Notes: generated from the sequence alone by a model not told the origin. 64,000 nt of DNA from Lysobacterales bacterium (GCA_017302135.1 JAFLDZ010000003.1:248001-312000); one strand, 5' to 3'; counted from the stretch's first letter, positions 10,965-21,146 are shown. Translations and numbers: made by a program.

Positions 10965-12061
10965 CAGCGGATCTTCAGCGTCGCGAGGCCGACCAGCACC
11001 AGGATCACCGAGATGATCCAGAAGCGCACGATCACGCGCGGCTCGGGCCAGCCTTTCAATTCGAAATGGTGATGGATCGGCGCCATCCGGAACACGCGCT
11101 TGCCGGTGAGCTTGAAGGATGCGACCTGGATCATCACCGACAGCGTCTCGATCACGAAGATGCCGCCCATCAGCACCAGCACCAGTTCCTGGCGCACGAT
11201 CACCGCGATGCAGCCGAGCACCGCGCCGAGCGCAAGCGCACCGATGTCGCCCATGAACACCATCGCCGGATAGGTGTTGAACCACAGGAAGCCCAAGCCC
11301 GCGCCGGCGATCGCCGCACAGATGATCACCAATTCACCTGCGCCGGGAACCGGCGGAATCTGCAGATAGCTGGAAAACACCGCGTTGCCGGAAGCGTAGG
11401 CAAACACGCCGAGCCCGCATGCGACCAGTACCGTCGGCATGATCGCGAGCCCGTCGAGGCCGTCGGTGAGATTGACCGCGTTGGAAAATCCGACGATCCA
11501 GAAGTACGCGATGAAGACGAAGAAGATCGTGCCGCCGATACCGACCAGCGGCAGCGCTACTTCCTTGAAGAACGGGATGTACAGCGTGGTTGCGGCCGGC
11601 GCATCCGCAGTGAAGTACAGGAACAGACCGGCAGCCAGACCGACCACCGACTGCAGTGCGTATTTGGTGCGCGAGCGCATGCCGTTGGGATCGCGCTTGA
11701 CGATCTTGATCCAGTCGTCCCACCAGCCGATGCAGCCGTAGGCGACCATCACCGTGAGCACCAGCCACACATAGCGGTTGCGCAGGTCGCCCCAGAGCAT
11801 CACCGACGCGATCACCGTCAGCAGGATCAAAGCGCCGCCCATCGTCGGCGTGCCAGCCTTGGAGAAGTGCGATTGCGGACCGTCCTTGCGGATCGGCTGA
11901 CCGCCTTTGAGCTGCGCGAGACGCGCGATGATCGCCGGCCCCCACCACAAGGACAGCGCGAGCGACGTCAGCGCGGCGAGAATGCCCCGGAACGTGAGAT
12001 AGCCGAACAGACCGAACAGACTTTGCAGTTGTTCCAGCCAGCGCGTCAGTTCAAGCAACAT
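10964..12061 (-). CDS. mraY: phospho-MurNAc-pentapeptide-transferase
   Basis: Integral membrane enzyme transferring phospho-MurNAc-pentapeptide to undecaprenyl phosphate (lipid I). From M-L-L-E-L-T at 12061 it has 365 residues, the usual size. Visible motifs are the D-D-W aspartate pair near residue 115, [10 protein letters not shown] near 188 and the H-H-H motif of H-H-H-F-E near 324. An upstream Met at 12121 lies inside murF and would add a 20-residue basic extension not expected in the family. It overlaps the end of murF by 11 bases. Confidence 0.97.
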   Translation of the reverse strand: MLLELTRWLEQLQSLFGLFGYLTFRGILAALTSLALSLWWGPAIIARLAQLKGGQPIRKDGPQSHFSKAGTPTMGGALILLTVIASVMLWGDLRNRYVWLVLTVMVAYGCIGWWDDWIKIVKRDPNGMRSRTKYALQSVVGLAAGLFLYFTADAPAATTLYIPFFKEVALPLVGIGGTIFFVFIAYFWIVGFSNAVNLTDGLDGLAIMPTVLVACGLGVFAYASGNAVFSSYLQIPPVPGAGELVIICAAIAGAGLGFLWFNTYPAMVFMGDIGALALGAVLGCIAVIVRQELVLVLMGGIFVIETLSVMIQVASFKLTGKRVFRMAPIHHHFELKGWPEPRVIVRFWIISVILVLVGLATLKIR

Positions 12062-13520
12062 GCGACTCTCCCCCGCCCGCGTCATCCGCGTGCATTTCGT
12101 TCTTGAGCATGCCTTTCGCAAGCATGTCCTTCACGATCCTGTCCATCGCGCTGCCGCGCGAGCCTTTGATCAATATCCGCAGCGTGGTCTCTACCGGGAT
12201 CCGGGTTGGAGCCCCTCCCACGAAGGCCGCGATGTCGGCACGCAGCGCCTCCGCGACGGACTCGTGAGAGTCGAAGGTCCGCGCCCCCAAGCCGAACGCA
12301 TCCGCCGCTGCCTCGCTGAGCGTCCCCAACGCATAGAACCGCGCGATGCCCGACGCCTTGGCGCGACGCCCGACTTCGGCGTGCAGCGACGCGGCGTCTT
12401 CGCCGAGTTCGCGCATGTCTCCCAACACCAGCCAGCGCTCGCCGCCGCTCGACGCCAGCGTATCGATCGCCGCTTTCAGCGACCCGGGATTCGCGTTGTA
12501 GCTGTCGTCGATCAAGGTCACGGCCGCCGCAAGGCGATGCGTGTTCAAGCGGCCCGCGACCGGCTGCGCGGCGTTCAAGCCCGCGGCGACGACCGGCAAT
12601 GCGATGCCCGCACCGAGCGCGAGCGCAGCAGCGGCCAGCGCGTTCAAGACGTTGTGACGCCCTGGCATGGCCAGTGCGATCTCCGCTTCGCCTTCTGGAG
12701 TCGCCAGCACGAAGCGCGACCCTTCGGCATCGAGCGCGATCGCGCGCGCAGTCACATCCGCAGTCGCTTCGAGGCCGAAACGGATCAGGCGATGACCGTG
12801 CGCACGTTCCGCGAAATACCGCGCAAACGCATCGTCGGCATTGATCGCGGCGACGCCGGCAGACGACAGATCGTCGTAGACCGCCGCCTTCGTATTCGCG
12901 ATTTCCAGCAGGCTGCCCATGCGCTCCAGATGCGCCGGCGCAACGTTGTTGACCAGGGCGATATCCGGCGGCGCGATGCGGGTGAGATACGCGATGTCGC
13001 CCGGCTTGCCCGTGCCCATTTCGTAGATCGCGAACTCGGCATCTTCCGGCGCGTCCAGCACTGCGAGCGGCATCCCGATTTCGTTGTTGCGATTGCCCGG
13101 CGTGGCGTAGGTGCTGCCCGCGCGCTCGAAGATCGCCTGGGTCAGCGCCTTCACGCTGGTCTTGCCGTTGCTGCCGGTGATCGCGATGACTTTGGTGCGG
13201 CGGGCGCGCTGCACCGTGACGGCGAGATCGGCGAGCGCGCGTTCGGTATCGGCAACCAATATCTGTGGAATCGAGACGTCGGCCTGTCGGGACACCAGCG
13301 CTGCGCGTGCACCGCGCGCCGCCGCCTGGGCGACGTAATCGTTGCCGTCGAAATTTTCGCCCTTGATGGCGACGAACAGCGCCGACGCGGACATCTCCGC
13401 ATCGAGCTTGCGGGTATCGGTGACGAACACGTCGACCATCAGATCGTCACCATGGTCTCCGTTCAGGACCAGACGACCGTTCACGGCCTGGGCGATCCGC
13501 GCGAGCGTCATCGGCGTCAT
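12051..13520 (-). CDS. murF: UDP-MurNAc-tripeptide--D-Ala-D-Ala ligase
   Basis: Adds the D-Ala-D-Ala dipeptide to complete the UDP-MurNAc-pentapeptide. It has 489 residues. The ATP-binding P-loop T-G-S-N-G-K-T-S is at 115-122, the N-terminal substrate domain is at 1-100, and the middle (N-R-N-N-E-I-G-M-P) and C-terminal ([10 protein letters not shown]) Mur ligase motifs are clear. The C-terminal tail is Met/Asp/Gly-rich. It is ATGA-coupled to murE. Confidence 0.98.
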   Translation of the reverse strand: MTPMTLARIAQAVNGRLVLNGDHGDDLMVDVFVTDTRKLDAEMSASALFVAIKGENFDGNDYVAQAAARGARAALVSRQADVSIPQILVADTERALADLAVTVQRARRTKVIAITGSNGKTSVKALTQAIFERAGSTYATPGNRNNEIGMPLAVLDAPEDAEFAIYEMGTGKPGDIAYLTRIAPPDIALVNNVAPAHLERMGSLLEIANTKAAVYDDLSSAGVAAINADDAFARYFAERAHGHRLIRFGLEATADVTARAIALDAEGSRFVLATPEGEAEIALAMPGRHNVLNALAAAALALGAGIALPVVAAGLNAAQPVAGRLNTHRLAAAVTLIDDSYNANPGSLKAAIDTLASSGGERWLVLGDMRELGEDAASLHAEVGRRAKASGIARFYALGTLSEAAADAFGLGARTFDSHESVAEALRADIAAFVGGAPTRIPVETTLRILIKGSRGSAMDRIVKDMLAKGMLKNEMHADDAGGGESHVA

Positions 13521-15001
13521 GCGCGCGCCTCCAGTGCCGTACGGGCGATCGCGGTGTCGTCGAACGGACGCTGCACGCCGTCGATCTCCTGGTACGGCTC
13601 ATGACCCTTGCCGGCGATCAGCACGATGTCGTTCGCGCCCGCAGTACCGATCGCCTGTGCGATCGCGGCGGCACGATCCCGCTGGATGACGATCACGCCG
13701 GGGTGCGCGAACCCGGCGAGGATGTCGGCAACGATGCCATCGCCGTTTTCGGTACGCGGATTGTCGTCGGTGACGATCACCGCGTCGGCGTTGCTCTCGG
13801 CAATGGCGGCCATCTGCGGACGCTTGCCGCGATCGCGGTCGCCGCCGCAGCCGAACACGCAGACCAGCCGGCCGGCCGCATGCGCACGCAGGCTGGTCAG
13901 CGCCTGCTCCAGCGCATCGGGCGTGTGCGCATAGTCGATCACGACCAGCGGCAAGCGACCGTCGCCGCCGAGGCGGTTCATGCGGCCGTTGACCGGCTGC
14001 AGCATCGACAGCGTATTCGCGATCCGCGCCGGGGTTTCGCCCAGCGCGCCAAGCGCACCGGCAACCGCCAGCAGATTGTCGACGTTGAAGCGGCCGAGCA
14101 GCGGCGAACGCACCGGATACGATTCGGCGCCGATTCTCAGCGCGAACGACAGCCCGGCGAGATCGAGCACGATGTCCTCGGCGCGCAGATGCGCATCCGC
14201 AGCACCGTGCGAACTGACGCCGATGGCGCGAACAGAGGCACCGATACCGGCATGCAGTTCACGGCCGAAGGCATCGTCGAGATTCAATACGGCGGAATCC
14301 AGACCCGGCCACGCGAACAACTTCGCCTTGGCTGCACCGTAGGCCTCCATCGTGCCGTGGTAATCGAGATGGTCGCGGGTCAAATTGGTGAACATGCCGA
14401 CCTTGAAGTGCACGCCGTCGACGCGGCCCTGATCGAGCGCATGCGAACTGACTTCCATTGCGACCGCATCGGCGCCGGCATCGCGCAGCTGCGCGAGCAG
14501 CGCATGCAGTTGCAGCACCAGCGGCGTGGTGAACCCGGTCGGCACGACATCGCCGTAGAGTCCCGCGCCCAAAGTGCCGATGCTGCCGGCACGACGGCCC
14601 TGCAGCGTCCACGCCTGCGCCAGCAACTGCACGGTCGATGTCTTGCCGTTGGTGCCGGTGACGCCGACCGTGGTCATCGTCCGCGACGGCGCGTCGTGAA
14701 AAATATCCGCCATCTCACCCAGACGCGCACGCAGCCCGGGCACGGCGATAACAGGCACGGCCGCATCCGCAGCGATCTCGAATTCGGCAGGCATCGGCGG
14801 CTCGAACAGGATCGCCGCAGCGCCCGCCTGCTTCGCCTGGGCGACGAAGTTCAAACCATGCGCACCGAATCCCGCGATCGCGACGAACGCATTGCCGGAT
14901 TCGATCGCGCGGCTGTCCTGCACAAGGCCGGTGAGGTCCAGGCCCGCAGGAATGCCCGCGATATCCGGCAACAACTCTGCGAGGCGCATGCGACGGTTCA
15001 T
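13517..15001 (-). CDS. murE: UDP-MurNAc-L-Ala-D-Glu--meso-DAP ligase
   Basis: Adds the third residue of the stem peptide. It has 494 residues. The P-loop G-T-N-G-K-T-S is at 116-122. The D-N-P-R motif in the C-terminal domain (D-D-N-P-R-T-E) is the known marker for meso-diaminopimelate specificity, as expected in a Gram-negative. The start codon overlaps the ftsI stop (ATGA). Confidence 0.98.
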   Translation of the reverse strand: MNRRMRLAELLPDIAGIPAGLDLTGLVQDSRAIESGNAFVAIAGFGAHGLNFVAQAKQAGAAAILFEPPMPAEFEIAADAAVPVIAVPGLRARLGEMADIFHDAPSRTMTTVGVTGTNGKTSTVQLLAQAWTLQGRRAGSIGTLGAGLYGDVVPTGFTTPLVLQLHALLAQLRDAGADAVAMEVSSHALDQGRVDGVHFKVGMFTNLTRDHLDYHGTMEAYGAAKAKLFAWPGLDSAVLNLDDAFGRELHAGIGASVRAIGVSSHGAADAHLRAEDIVLDLAGLSFALRIGAESYPVRSPLLGRFNVDNLLAVAGALGALGETPARIANTLSMLQPVNGRMNRLGGDGRLPLVVIDYAHTPDALEQALTSLRAHAAGRLVCVFGCGGDRDRGKRPQMAAIAESNADAVIVTDDNPRTENGDGIVADILAGFAHPGVIVIQRDRAAAIAQAIGTAGANDIVLIAGKGHEPYQEIDGVQRPFDDTAIARTALEARA

Positions 15002-16875
15002 CGTGCGCCTCCCGCTGCCGGAAGGGCGTCGATCGCTTCGACCATCGCAGCAGGCATCGGCTGGGGCACCACTGCCGCAGGTGCCACGACAACCGCCTGA
15101 CGCGTACGTTTCGCATCGGCTGCCGCCTGTGCTGCCAGCCAGGTGTCGATATCGTCCGGCGGCACATCCATCAGACGCAGCGCCCCCTCCATCACATTCT
15201 TGAACACCGGCGCGGACACCACACCGCCGGTGTAGCCGGTGCTGGGGTCGGGATCCTTCAGCACCACGGCCATCGCGAAACGCGGATTATCGACCGGCAC
15301 CAGTCCCGCGAAAAACGTGTTGTAGCGCCGCGAGTAGACGCCATTGATCAGGATGCGTGCGGTGCCGGTCTTGCCGGCGACGTGATAGCCGAGGATCGCG
15401 GCCTGGGGGGCTGTACCGCCCGGCTCGGTCACGGTCTGCATCATCCGCAGCACCTCGTGGGCGATGCGCTCGTCCAGCACCTGCGTGGCTTCGCCGGTTT
15501 CGCCTTTGATGAAGGTCGGGACGATCGCACGGCCGCCATTGCCCAGCGTCGCGTAGATGTGGGCGATCTGCAGCGGCGTCGCGCTCAGTCCGTAGCCGTA
15601 GGACATCGTCTGCTTGTCGGTGCCGCTCCAGCGCTCCGGCTTCTTCAGACTGCCCGGGCTTTCGCCCGGAAACCCGCTGCCGGTGCTGCGACCATAGCCA
15701 AGGCGCACCAGGAATTCGTGGAAATCCTTGCTCGGCAGCATGTGCACGATCTTTGCCGCGCCCACGTTCGAGCTCTTGCGGATCACGCCGGTCGTGTCGA
15801 GCACACCGTAGTTGTGGGTGTCGGTGGTGCGGTACTTGCCGTTCGGGATCCAGCCGGGATTGGTGTTGAAGATCGTCGTCGGGGTGATCTTGCCCGCTTC
15901 CAGTGCGGCGGCCACGGTCAGCGGCTTCATCGTCGAACCCGGCTCGATCACATCCGTCACCGCACGATTACGATGCGCATCGCGATTGCCCAGGCCGACA
16001 GCGTTGGGATTGAACGACGGCAGGTTCGTCATCGCCAGCACTTCGCCGCTCGCGACGTCCAGCACTACGGCCGAGCCGCTGGTGGCGCCGGTATCGAGCA
16101 TCGCGCGCTTGAGTTCGCGATAGGCGAGGAACTGGATGCGGCGATCGATCGTCAGCGTGATGTTCTTGCCAGGCTCGGCCGGACGCACCAGATCCACTTC
16201 CTCGACGATACGGCCGCGACGATCGCGGATCACGCGCTTCATGCCCGGCGTGCCGCGCAGCATGTCCTCGAACGCAAGCTCCAGACCTTCCTGGCCGCGG
16301 TCGTCGATGTTGGTGAAGCCCAGCACGTGCGCGATCGCCTCGCCCTGCGGATAGAAGCGGCGGTATTCGCGCTGCGAAGACACACCCGGAATTTCCAGCG
16401 CGAGGATCCGGCGCGCCTCGGCAGGGTTGATCCGGCGCTTGAGATAGACGAATTCCTTGCCTGCGCGCTGATTCAGTTTTCGCGTCAGCGTATCGACATC
16501 CGTACCGAGCGCGACCGCGAGTTTCGGCAACAGCTCAGGCGCTTCCAGCAGTTCCTTGGGATTGGCCGTGATCGATTCGACCGGCGTCGACACCGCCAGC
16601 GGTTCGCCGTTGCGATCGGTGATCATGCCGCGCGAGGTCGGAATCGCCACCTCGCGCAGGAAGCGCTCGTCGCCCTGTTTCTGGTAGAAATCGCTGCGCA
16701 ACAGCTGTACATCGACCGCGCGCGCGACCAGCGCAAGCGCGCAGACGCCCAGCGCTCCGGTCACCAGCATCAGGCGCCCGCGCAGATTGAACTGGGCGCG
16801 CCCGCGCGATGCCGGTCCGCGACGCTCGCTGCGACGACGCAGCCGCTCGCGAAGGGAATTCAGCCACGCGCTCAT
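14998..16875 (-). CDS. ftsI: penicillin-binding protein 3 (FtsI), septal transpeptidase
   Basis: Bitopic inner-membrane D,D-transpeptidase cross-linking septal peptidoglycan. From M-S-A-W-L-N at 16875 it has 625 residues. A basic cytoplasmic tail is followed by a transmembrane helix at about 33-53, the PBP dimer domain, and the transpeptidase domain with S-T-M-K (active-site Ser), S-S-N and K-T-G-T motifs in order. The reading frame stays open upstream through ftsL, but the start overlapping the ftsL stop (ATGA) matches homology. The C-terminus has an Ala/Pro-rich tail. Confidence 0.97.
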   Translation of the reverse strand: MSAWLNSLRERLRRRSERRGPASRGRAQFNLRGRLMLVTGALGVCALALVARAVDVQLLRSDFYQKQGDERFLREVAIPTSRGMITDRNGEPLAVSTPVESITANPKELLEAPELLPKLAVALGTDVDTLTRKLNQRAGKEFVYLKRRINPAEARRILALEIPGVSSQREYRRFYPQGEAIAHVLGFTNIDDRGQEGLELAFEDMLRGTPGMKRVIRDRRGRIVEEVDLVRPAEPGKNITLTIDRRIQFLAYRELKRAMLDTGATSGSAVVLDVASGEVLAMTNLPSFNPNAVGLGNRDAHRNRAVTDVIEPGSTMKPLTVAAALEAGKITPTTIFNTNPGWIPNGKYRTTDTHNYGVLDTTGVIRKSSNVGAAKIVHMLPSKDFHEFLVRLGYGRSTGSGFPGESPGSLKKPERWSGTDKQTMSYGYGLSATPLQIAHIYATLGNGGRAIVPTFIKGETGEATQVLDERIAHEVLRMMQTVTEPGGTAPQAAILGYHVAGKTGTARILINGVYSRRYNTFFAGLVPVDNPRFAMAVVLKDPDPSTGYTGGVVSAPVFKNVMEGALRLMDVPPDDIDTWLAAQAAADAKRTRQAVVVAPAAVVPQPMPAAMVEAIDALPAAGGAR

Positions 16876-17138
16876 GGGCGCACCACGACGATATCGGCCG
16901 GCTCGGGCGTCTTCATGCCCAGACGCGTGCGTGCGATCTGATCGACGCGGTTGCTTTCCGCCCAGGTCGCCTGTTCCAACTGCAGCCGGCTGAATTCGAT
17001 ATTGAGCTCGTCGCGACCCTTCTCCAGCCGCGACAGCTCGACGAACAATTGACGGTGGCGGTAACGCGCGTGCACCACACCGATCGCCGAGATCAGATTG
17101 GCCAGGATCAGCACGACGACGATCACGCGCAGGGTCAT
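16872..17138 (-). CDS. ftsL: cell division protein FtsL
   Basis: Small bitopic divisome protein that forms the FtsQLB complex and activates FtsWI. It has 88 residues. An N-terminal transmembrane helix (about 3-21) is followed by a heptad-rich coiled coil (about 25-65) and a short C-terminal segment R-T-R-L-G-M-K-T-P, typical of FtsL. The position between rsmH and ftsI and ATGA overlaps on both sides support the call. Confidence 0.95.
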   Translation of the reverse strand: MTLRVIVVVLILANLISAIGVVHARYRHRQLFVELSRLEKGRDELNIEFSRLQLEQATWAESNRVDQIARTRLGMKTPEPADIVVVRP

Positions 17139-18151
17139 GCGGCACCCCGTTCTTCGCGGGTGGTGCGCGGACCAGTGGCTCGCGAACGCGCCTCTTCAGC
17201 CCCAAGCTTTTCGGCCACCCGCAACACCGCACTGCGCGCGCGCGGATTGACGGCGAGCTCGGCGTCGGTCGCTTTCCGCGCGTCGTCGATGATCCGCAGG
17301 GTCGGCGTGAAGGCGATCTCCACCGGCATCCGGCGATTGGCCGGCGGCGCTTTGGCGTGTTTGAGGATGAAGCGCTTGACGATGCGGTCTTCCAGCGAAT
17401 GGAAGCTGATCACCACGAGCCTGCCGCCAGGCCGGAGCGCGGCAAGCGCGGCATCGAGGCCCTGTTCGAGATCTTCGAGTTCGCGGTTGATGAAGATGCG
17501 GATGGCCTGGAAGCTGCGGGTCGCGGGATGGATCTTCTGCGCCCCGCGCGGAACGACAGAAGCGATGAGATCGGCCAGCTGCGCGGTCCGCGTCAGCGGC
17601 GTATCGCCGCGACGGGCGACGATGGTGCGGGCGATGCGCCGACTCTGCTTTTCTTCGCCGTAGGTCCACAGCACATCGGCGATCTCACGCTCGTCGGCGC
17701 GCGCCAGCCACTGCGCCGCGCTTTCGCCGCTGTCGGGATCCATGCGCATATCGAGCGGACCGTCCTTGCCGAAGCTGAAGCCGCGCTCGGCGACATCCAA
17801 CTGCGGCGACGACACGCCCAGATCGAACAGCACGCCGTCGAGACCCGACTGCGCAGGCCCCCAACCGGCGAGATCGATGAAGCTGCCACGGTGGATCGCG
17901 ACGCGCGCGTCCACGCCGAACGCCTGTTCGGCGACGCGGATCGCTTCAGGATCCTTGTCCATCAGCAGCAGACGCCCTCCAGCACCCAAACGTTGCAGCA
18001 CCCCGCGCGCGTGACCGCCGCGCCCGAACGTGCCGTCCAGATAGGTTCCGTCCTCCAGAATCCGCAGTCCGTCCATGACCTGCTCGAACATGACAGGCAA
18101 GTGCAGCGCCGGAAGGTGGGCGGGCACCGCGCCCGCGCCACCCGCGGTCAC
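17135..18151 (-). CDS. rsmH: 16S rRNA (cytosine-1402-N4)-methyltransferase
   Basis: SAM-dependent enzyme (MraW) methylating C1402 of 16S rRNA. The GTG at 18151 overlaps the mraZ stop as GTGA and gives 338 residues. A longer reading from 18235 would run through the end of mraZ and adds non-conserved sequence. Motif I is [10 protein letters not shown] near 38, and the conserved Y-G-E-E and S-F-H-S-L-E-D-R segments are present. RsmI, which modifies the same base, is also in this window. Confidence 0.96.
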   Translation of the reverse strand: MTAGGAGAVPAHLPALHLPVMFEQVMDGLRILEDGTYLDGTFGRGGHARGVLQRLGAGGRLLLMDKDPEAIRVAEQAFGVDARVAIHRGSFIDLAGWGPAQSGLDGVLFDLGVSSPQLDVAERGFSFGKDGPLDMRMDPDSGESAAQWLARADEREIADVLWTYGEEKQSRRIARTIVARRGDTPLTRTAQLADLIASVVPRGAQKIHPATRSFQAIRIFINRELEDLEQGLDAALAALRPGGRLVVISFHSLEDRIVKRFILKHAKAPPANRRMPVEIAFTPTLRIIDDARKATDAELAVNPRARSAVLRVAEKLGAEEARSRATGPRTTREERGAA

Positions 18152-18594
18152 AGTTGCAAATCGAGCATCGCCTCGCCCAGATCCGCGTCGCTCAGCGTCG
18201 TGCGGATCTGCGCGTGGTGCGCCTGCTCGCTCCACAGTTCGAACTTGTCGCCCATGCCCAACAGCACGGCGCGCTTTTCGATACCCACCGCGCTGCGGTG
18301 GCTCGAAGGAATTCCGATACGGCCGCTGCCGTCGGGCTCGACGAAGGTCGCCGCACCGACCAGTTTCAGCTGCAGATTGCGGCTGACGCTCTTGGTGCGC
18401 GGCAACGCGTTGACCTGGTCCCGCACCCGCTCCCAGACCGGCTGCGGGTAGAGGTAGAGCGAGCCGGCTTCGAACGGGTTGTAGGTAATGACCAGCCGAC
18501 CCTCGGATGCACGCGCGATCAGGTCCCGATAGCTGGTTGGAATCGCCAGCCGGCCCTTGTCGTCGATCGTGATGGCGGTCTCACCTTGGAACAC
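18148..18594 (-). CDS. mraZ: transcriptional regulator MraZ
   Basis: DNA-binding AbrB-fold protein that in other bacteria represses its own dcw operon. It has 148 residues and a GTG start. The two SpoVT-AbrB-like half-domains each carry the D-x-x-x-R core: D-D-K-G-R-L-A-I-P near 12 and D-G-S-G-R-I-G-I-P near 88. It is the first gene of the operon, with a strong promoter and MraZ-box-like repeats just upstream. Confidence 0.97.
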   Translation of the reverse strand: MFQGETAITIDDKGRLAIPTSYRDLIARASEGRLVITYNPFEAGSLYLYPQPVWERVRDQVNALPRTKSVSRNLQLKLVGAATFVEPDGSGRIGIPSSHRSAVGIEKRAVLLGMGDKFELWSEQAHHAQIRTTLSDADLGEAMLDLQL

Positions 18595-18644
18595 GGTTTC
18601 TGCCTGGTCGCGCCCGTCTCAAGCGGGCTTGGTCAACTCGAAAA

Positions 18645-18669
18645 AACCACTAATTACCCGGTTTTCCCA
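18645..18669 (-). promoter_or_regulatory. mraZ: MraZ-box-like triple repeat
   Basis: Reading the minus strand, TGGGA (18665-18669), GGGTA (18655-18659) and TGGTT (18645-18649) are separated by exactly five bases. This matches the spacing of the three TGGGN repeats bound by MraZ in E. coli. Only the first repeat matches the consensus exactly. The site lies between the promoter and the mraZ start, so autoregulation is a reasonable inference. Confidence 0.5.
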
Positions 18670-18678
18670 CGAGCCGCC

Positions 18679-18707
18679 ACATTAGAAGTCGTACACAGGG
18701 TTGTCAA
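18679..18707 (-). promoter_or_regulatory. sigma70 promoter of the dcw operon
   Basis: On the minus strand a perfect -35 TTGACA (18702-18707) is followed after 17 bases by -10 TAATGT (18679-18684). This is the best promoter match seen in the window. Transcription would start about 75-80 bases before mraZ and run through the MraZ-box-like repeats. Confidence 0.75.
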
Positions 18708-18777
18708 CAACTTTATGAGACCAATTTCACCAATCACGTCAATGACTTGCGGCAATGTTCAGAGACTGGTTCAAGGT

Positions 18778-18786
18778 TTATCCACA
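18778..18786 (+). promoter_or_regulatory. perfect DnaA box upstream of mraZ promoter
   Basis: TTATCCACA matches the DnaA-box consensus exactly. It lies about 70 bases upstream of the -35 of the dcw promoter. A near-palindrome CTCAAATTTTGAG follows at 18801-18813. No cluster of further perfect boxes was seen, so it is not an origin. DnaA control of the dcw operon is an inference. Confidence 0.5.
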
Positions 18787-18987
18787 ACCCCATGTTTCAT
18801 CTCAAATTTTGAGATTCAGGGCCGATTCCGGGCACGTAAACGGACATGAACGGAACGCCGCGCCTGCAGGGCAAAAATTCGCCCATACGAGCCCGAAGAT
18901 GAAAGCGCGATACCTGTCACGCTTTGGTTGCGCCAGCGCCCTGCGACGAGCCCCGGGCAGATCCAGTGAAGCGCAAGCACCGTGGAC

Positions 18988-19104
18988 GCCCCCTGACTCA
19001 GGGGGCTGCTCGTGCGAAGCACGAGCGGGGGGCTGGAAGTGCATGATGGGGCCCACGATTCGCGATGCGAATCATGGGGTTTTCCCAGGCACGGCCTGGG
19101 AAAA
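18988..19104 (-). repeat. four-hairpin array A
   Basis: Four adjacent perfect or near-perfect hairpins are seen: 18988-19006 (7-base stem, loop GACTC), 19008-19026 (8-base stem, loop GAA), 19052-19078 (12-base arms, one mismatch, loop GAT) and 19080-19104 (11-base stem, loop ACG). The same four structures recur in array B with different stem sequences. No gene was recognised in 18814-18987. Confidence 0.85.
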
Positions 19105-19107
19105 ACA

Positions 19108-19250
19108 GACGGAGCCGGCCGATAAGCCGGGTTTTGTCGTGGACAGTCATTCCCCTAGGCGCATCGTCACCGATACGCTCAAGCAACCTACCCCGAGCGC
19201 ACGGGCCGCAGCACTGCCTTCCTGTGGCCTTGCACCCGTGAGGCCATGCG
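19108..19250 (-). pseudogene. truncated copy of the RNase P RNA 3' half
   Basis: Bases 19108-19193 match the 3' terminal 86 bases of the intact RNase P RNA (19383-19468) with a single difference. Similarity then fades but is traceable to about 19250. The copy lacks the 5' half, including the universally conserved GAGGAAAGTCCGGGC region, so it cannot form a complete catalytic core. It is followed by array A just as the real gene is followed by array B. Confidence 0.85.
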
Positions 19251-19263
19251 CCGAAACCGCTTA

Positions 19264-19380
19264 GCCCCCTTAGTTAGGGGGCGGCTCGCGCACAGCGCGA
19301 GCGGGGTATGGAAGTGCGCAGCGGGGCCCAAGGTTTGCATAGCAAACTTTGGGATTCTTCTGGGCACGGCCCAGAAGAAT
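19264..19380 (-). repeat. four-hairpin array B, directly 3' of rnpB
   Basis: Four hairpins are seen: 19264-19282 (7-base stem, loop TAGTT), 19284-19302 (8-base stem, loop ACA), 19327-19353 (12-base arms, one G-T pair, loop ATA) and 19354-19380 (12-base stem, loop ACG). Spacing and the GGAAGTGC linker match array A, while most stem bases differ in a paired, compensatory way. It lies between the intact rnpB gene and its truncated copy. Confidence 0.85.
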
Positions 19381-19382
19381 GT

Positions 19383-19744
19383 GACGGAGCCGGCCGATAA
19401 GCCGGGTTTTGTCGTGGACAGTCATTCCTCTAGGCGCATCGTCACCGATACGCTCAAGCAACCTACCCGGAGACACCGCGGGCCGCGGCATTGCCTCCCT
19501 ATTTGGTCTTGCTCCCGGTGGGGTTTGCCGTGCCGGTCCGTTGCCGGACTCGCGGTGCGCTCTTACCGCACCATTTCACCCTTGCCTGATCCCTTCCGGG
19601 CCATCGGCGGTATCTTTCTGTTGCACTTTCCGTCGGCTCGCGCCGCCCAGGGGTTACCTGGCACCGTGCCCTGTGGAGCCCGGACTTTCCTCGGCATCAA
19701 CATTCCGAAGAATGCGATGACGCGACTGCCTGGCCGACTCCGTC
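19383..19744 (-). ncRNA. rnpB: RNase P RNA, bacterial type A
   Basis: Catalytic RNA of ribonuclease P, which removes tRNA 5' leaders. About 362 bases. Hallmarks seen on the minus strand are the conserved GAGGAAAGTCCGGGCTCC near the 5' end, GTGCAACAGAAAG then ACCGCCGATGGCC, GGTGAAATGGTGCGGTAAGA, GAGCAAGACCAAATAGG, and the 3' block TGACTGTCCACGACAAAACC. The ends pair as P1: GACGGAGTCGGCC at 19744 downward with GGCCGGCTCCGTC ending at 19383. A GACAAT -10-like hexamer lies at 19751-19756. The position between rsmI and mraZ is usual for the family. Confidence 0.95.
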
Positions 19745-19949
19745 GCGGGCATTGTCGCACGCCGGCATCGTTGCCTCGTGTCGATGTCGCTTTTATTCCA
19801 TGGCTGCCCTGCGTTTCCGCAACAAGCTGCCAGACAGTGCCCAGCCACGGACTGCCGCCGCTGGACTCGCTTTGCGGATTGACCGGACGCAAGTCGCTGC
19901 GGCTGCCCGGCTGCCAAAGTGGCGCCTTTCTTCGATGCAGGAGACAGCG

Positions 19950-20303
19950 ATGCCAAGCAAATCGTTCGCCCGGATCACGGGCGATGTATCCACAGCGCTG
20001 ACGGCGATGCGCAATGAAGTGCCCGATGCCATGAAAGGCTTCAGCGCGCTGGCGCAGGCGGCCCTCAAACCAGGGGCGATCGACGCCATCCACAAGGAGC
20101 TGATCGCACTGGCGATCGGCGTGTCATCGCGTTGCGATGCGTGCATCGGCTTTCATGTAAAGACGTTGATCCGTCTGGGCGCAACCCGGGAACAATTGAT
20201 GGAAACGCTGGCCGTCTGCGCATACATGGGCGGCGGGCCGACCTTGATGTACGCCGCAGAAGCGGTACGCGCCTACGACGAGTTCAATGCGGCTGCGGCA
20301 TGA
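19950..20303 (+). CDS. carboxymuconolactone decarboxylase family protein
   Basis: A 117-residue all-helical protein of the CMD/AhpD family. The AhpD-like redox motif S-R-C-D-A-C-I-G-F-H is at about 61-70 (Cys63, Cys66, His70), suggesting peroxidase or disulfide-reductase activity rather than true decarboxylase activity. The start at 19950 has GGAGA a few bases upstream; an in-frame frame continues upstream but lacks a better site. It runs tail to tail with rsmI with 9 bases between stops. Confidence 0.85.
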   Translation: MPSKSFARITGDVSTALTAMRNEVPDAMKGFSALAQAALKPGAIDAIHKELIALAIGVSSRCDACIGFHVKTLIRLGATREQLMETLAVCAYMGGGPTLMYAAEAVRAYDEFNAAAA

Positions 20304-20312
20304 AGATTGCAG

Positions 20313-21146
20313 TCACGCACCGCCGTAAAGCGCCTTCCTCGGCGCCCCCGTGATTTCCGCCGCCAACTTCGCGGCGGTCGACGGCGGCAGGTGTTCGATG
20401 AGCTTCGCGTAGATGCGGCGGCCTTCGACGAGCTTGGCGTCGGCATCGTCGCCCACGCCCTGGATCAGCAGCACGAATTCGCCTTTGCGCTGGTCGGCAT
20501 CGGCAGCAACGCGGGCATGGAGCTCGCCGAGGGTGCCGCTGAGCACGGTCTCGAACAGTTTGGTCAGTTCGCGGGCGATCGCGGCGGGGCGGTCGGCGCC
20601 GATGACTGCAACGGCATCGGCGAGCGCGTCTTCGATGCGGTGCGAAGACTCGTAGAACAGCAGCGTGCGCGGTTCGCTGGCCAGTTCGGCGAAGCGTTCG
20701 CGGCGGGCGCCGGCCTTGGCCGGAAGAAATCCTTCGAAGGCGAAGCGGTCGCTGGGCAATCCGGCGACGCTGAGCGCGGCGATCAACGCGCTGGGGCCGG
20801 GGATCGGGCTGACTTTGACGCCTGCGGCGCGGGCGGCGGCGACCAGCCGGAAGCCGGGATCGCTGACCAGCGGGGTGCCGGCGTCCGACACCAGCGCAAG
20901 CGATTCGCCTGCGCACAAACGGGCGACGATGCGGTCGGCCAGGCCGGCTTCATTGTGTTCATGCAGGGCGATCAAGGTCTGGTCGACGCCGTAATGCGAC
21001 AGCAGCTGACGGGTGTGGCGGGTGTCCTCGGCACAGATCGCGGCGACCGCGCGCAGGGTGTCGAGGGCGCGCGGCGAGAGGTCGCCCAGATTGCCGATCG
21101 GGGTGGCGACGACATACAGGATGCCTGCAGCGGCGGGTGTGGACAT
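20313..21146 (-). CDS. rsmI: 16S rRNA (cytidine-1402-2'-O)-methyltransferase
   Basis: SAM-dependent tetrapyrrole-methylase-fold enzyme that 2'-O-methylates C1402 of 16S rRNA, partner modification to RsmH. It has 277 residues. Motifs seen are Y-V-V-A-T-P-I-G-N-L-G-D at 11-22, the L-V-S-D-A-G-T-P-L-V-S-D-P-G loop near 85-98, and P-G-P-S-A-L-I-A-A-L. It is divergent from the LpoA-type gene, the common rsmI-lpoA-yraN arrangement. Confidence 0.97.
   Translation of the reverse strand: MSTPAAAGILYVVATPIGNLGDLSPRALDTLRAVAAICAEDTRHTRQLLSHYGVDQTLIALHEHNEAGLADRIVARLCAGESLALVSDAGTPLVSDPGFRLVAAARAAGVKVSPIPGPSALIAALSVAGLPSDRFAFEGFLPAKAGARRERFAELASEPRTLLFYESSHRIEDALADAVAVIGADRPAAIARELTKLFETVLSGTLGELHARVAADADQRKGEFVLLIQGVGDDADAKLVEGRRIYAKLIEHLPPSTAAKLAAEITGAPRKALYGGA

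Noticed and set aside
15382..16941. 519-residue plus-strand frame opposite ftsI
   Set aside because: Antisense shadow of a complete FtsI gene; no motifs or ribosome site.
18778..18813. Replication origin
   Set aside because: A single perfect DnaA box without a box cluster, AT-rich unwinding element or dnaA/dnaN genes.
19108..19250. A second functional RNase P RNA
   Set aside because: The copy lacks the conserved 5' half and the P1 5' strand.
18988..19380. CRISPR array
   Set aside because: The repeated units are only two, about 275 bases apart, with hairpins of different sequence; no regular spacers or cas genes.
18755..19491. Small ORFs around the hairpin arrays
   Set aside because: They run through hairpins and RNase P sequence; the two copies do not preserve codons, whereas RNA structure is preserved.
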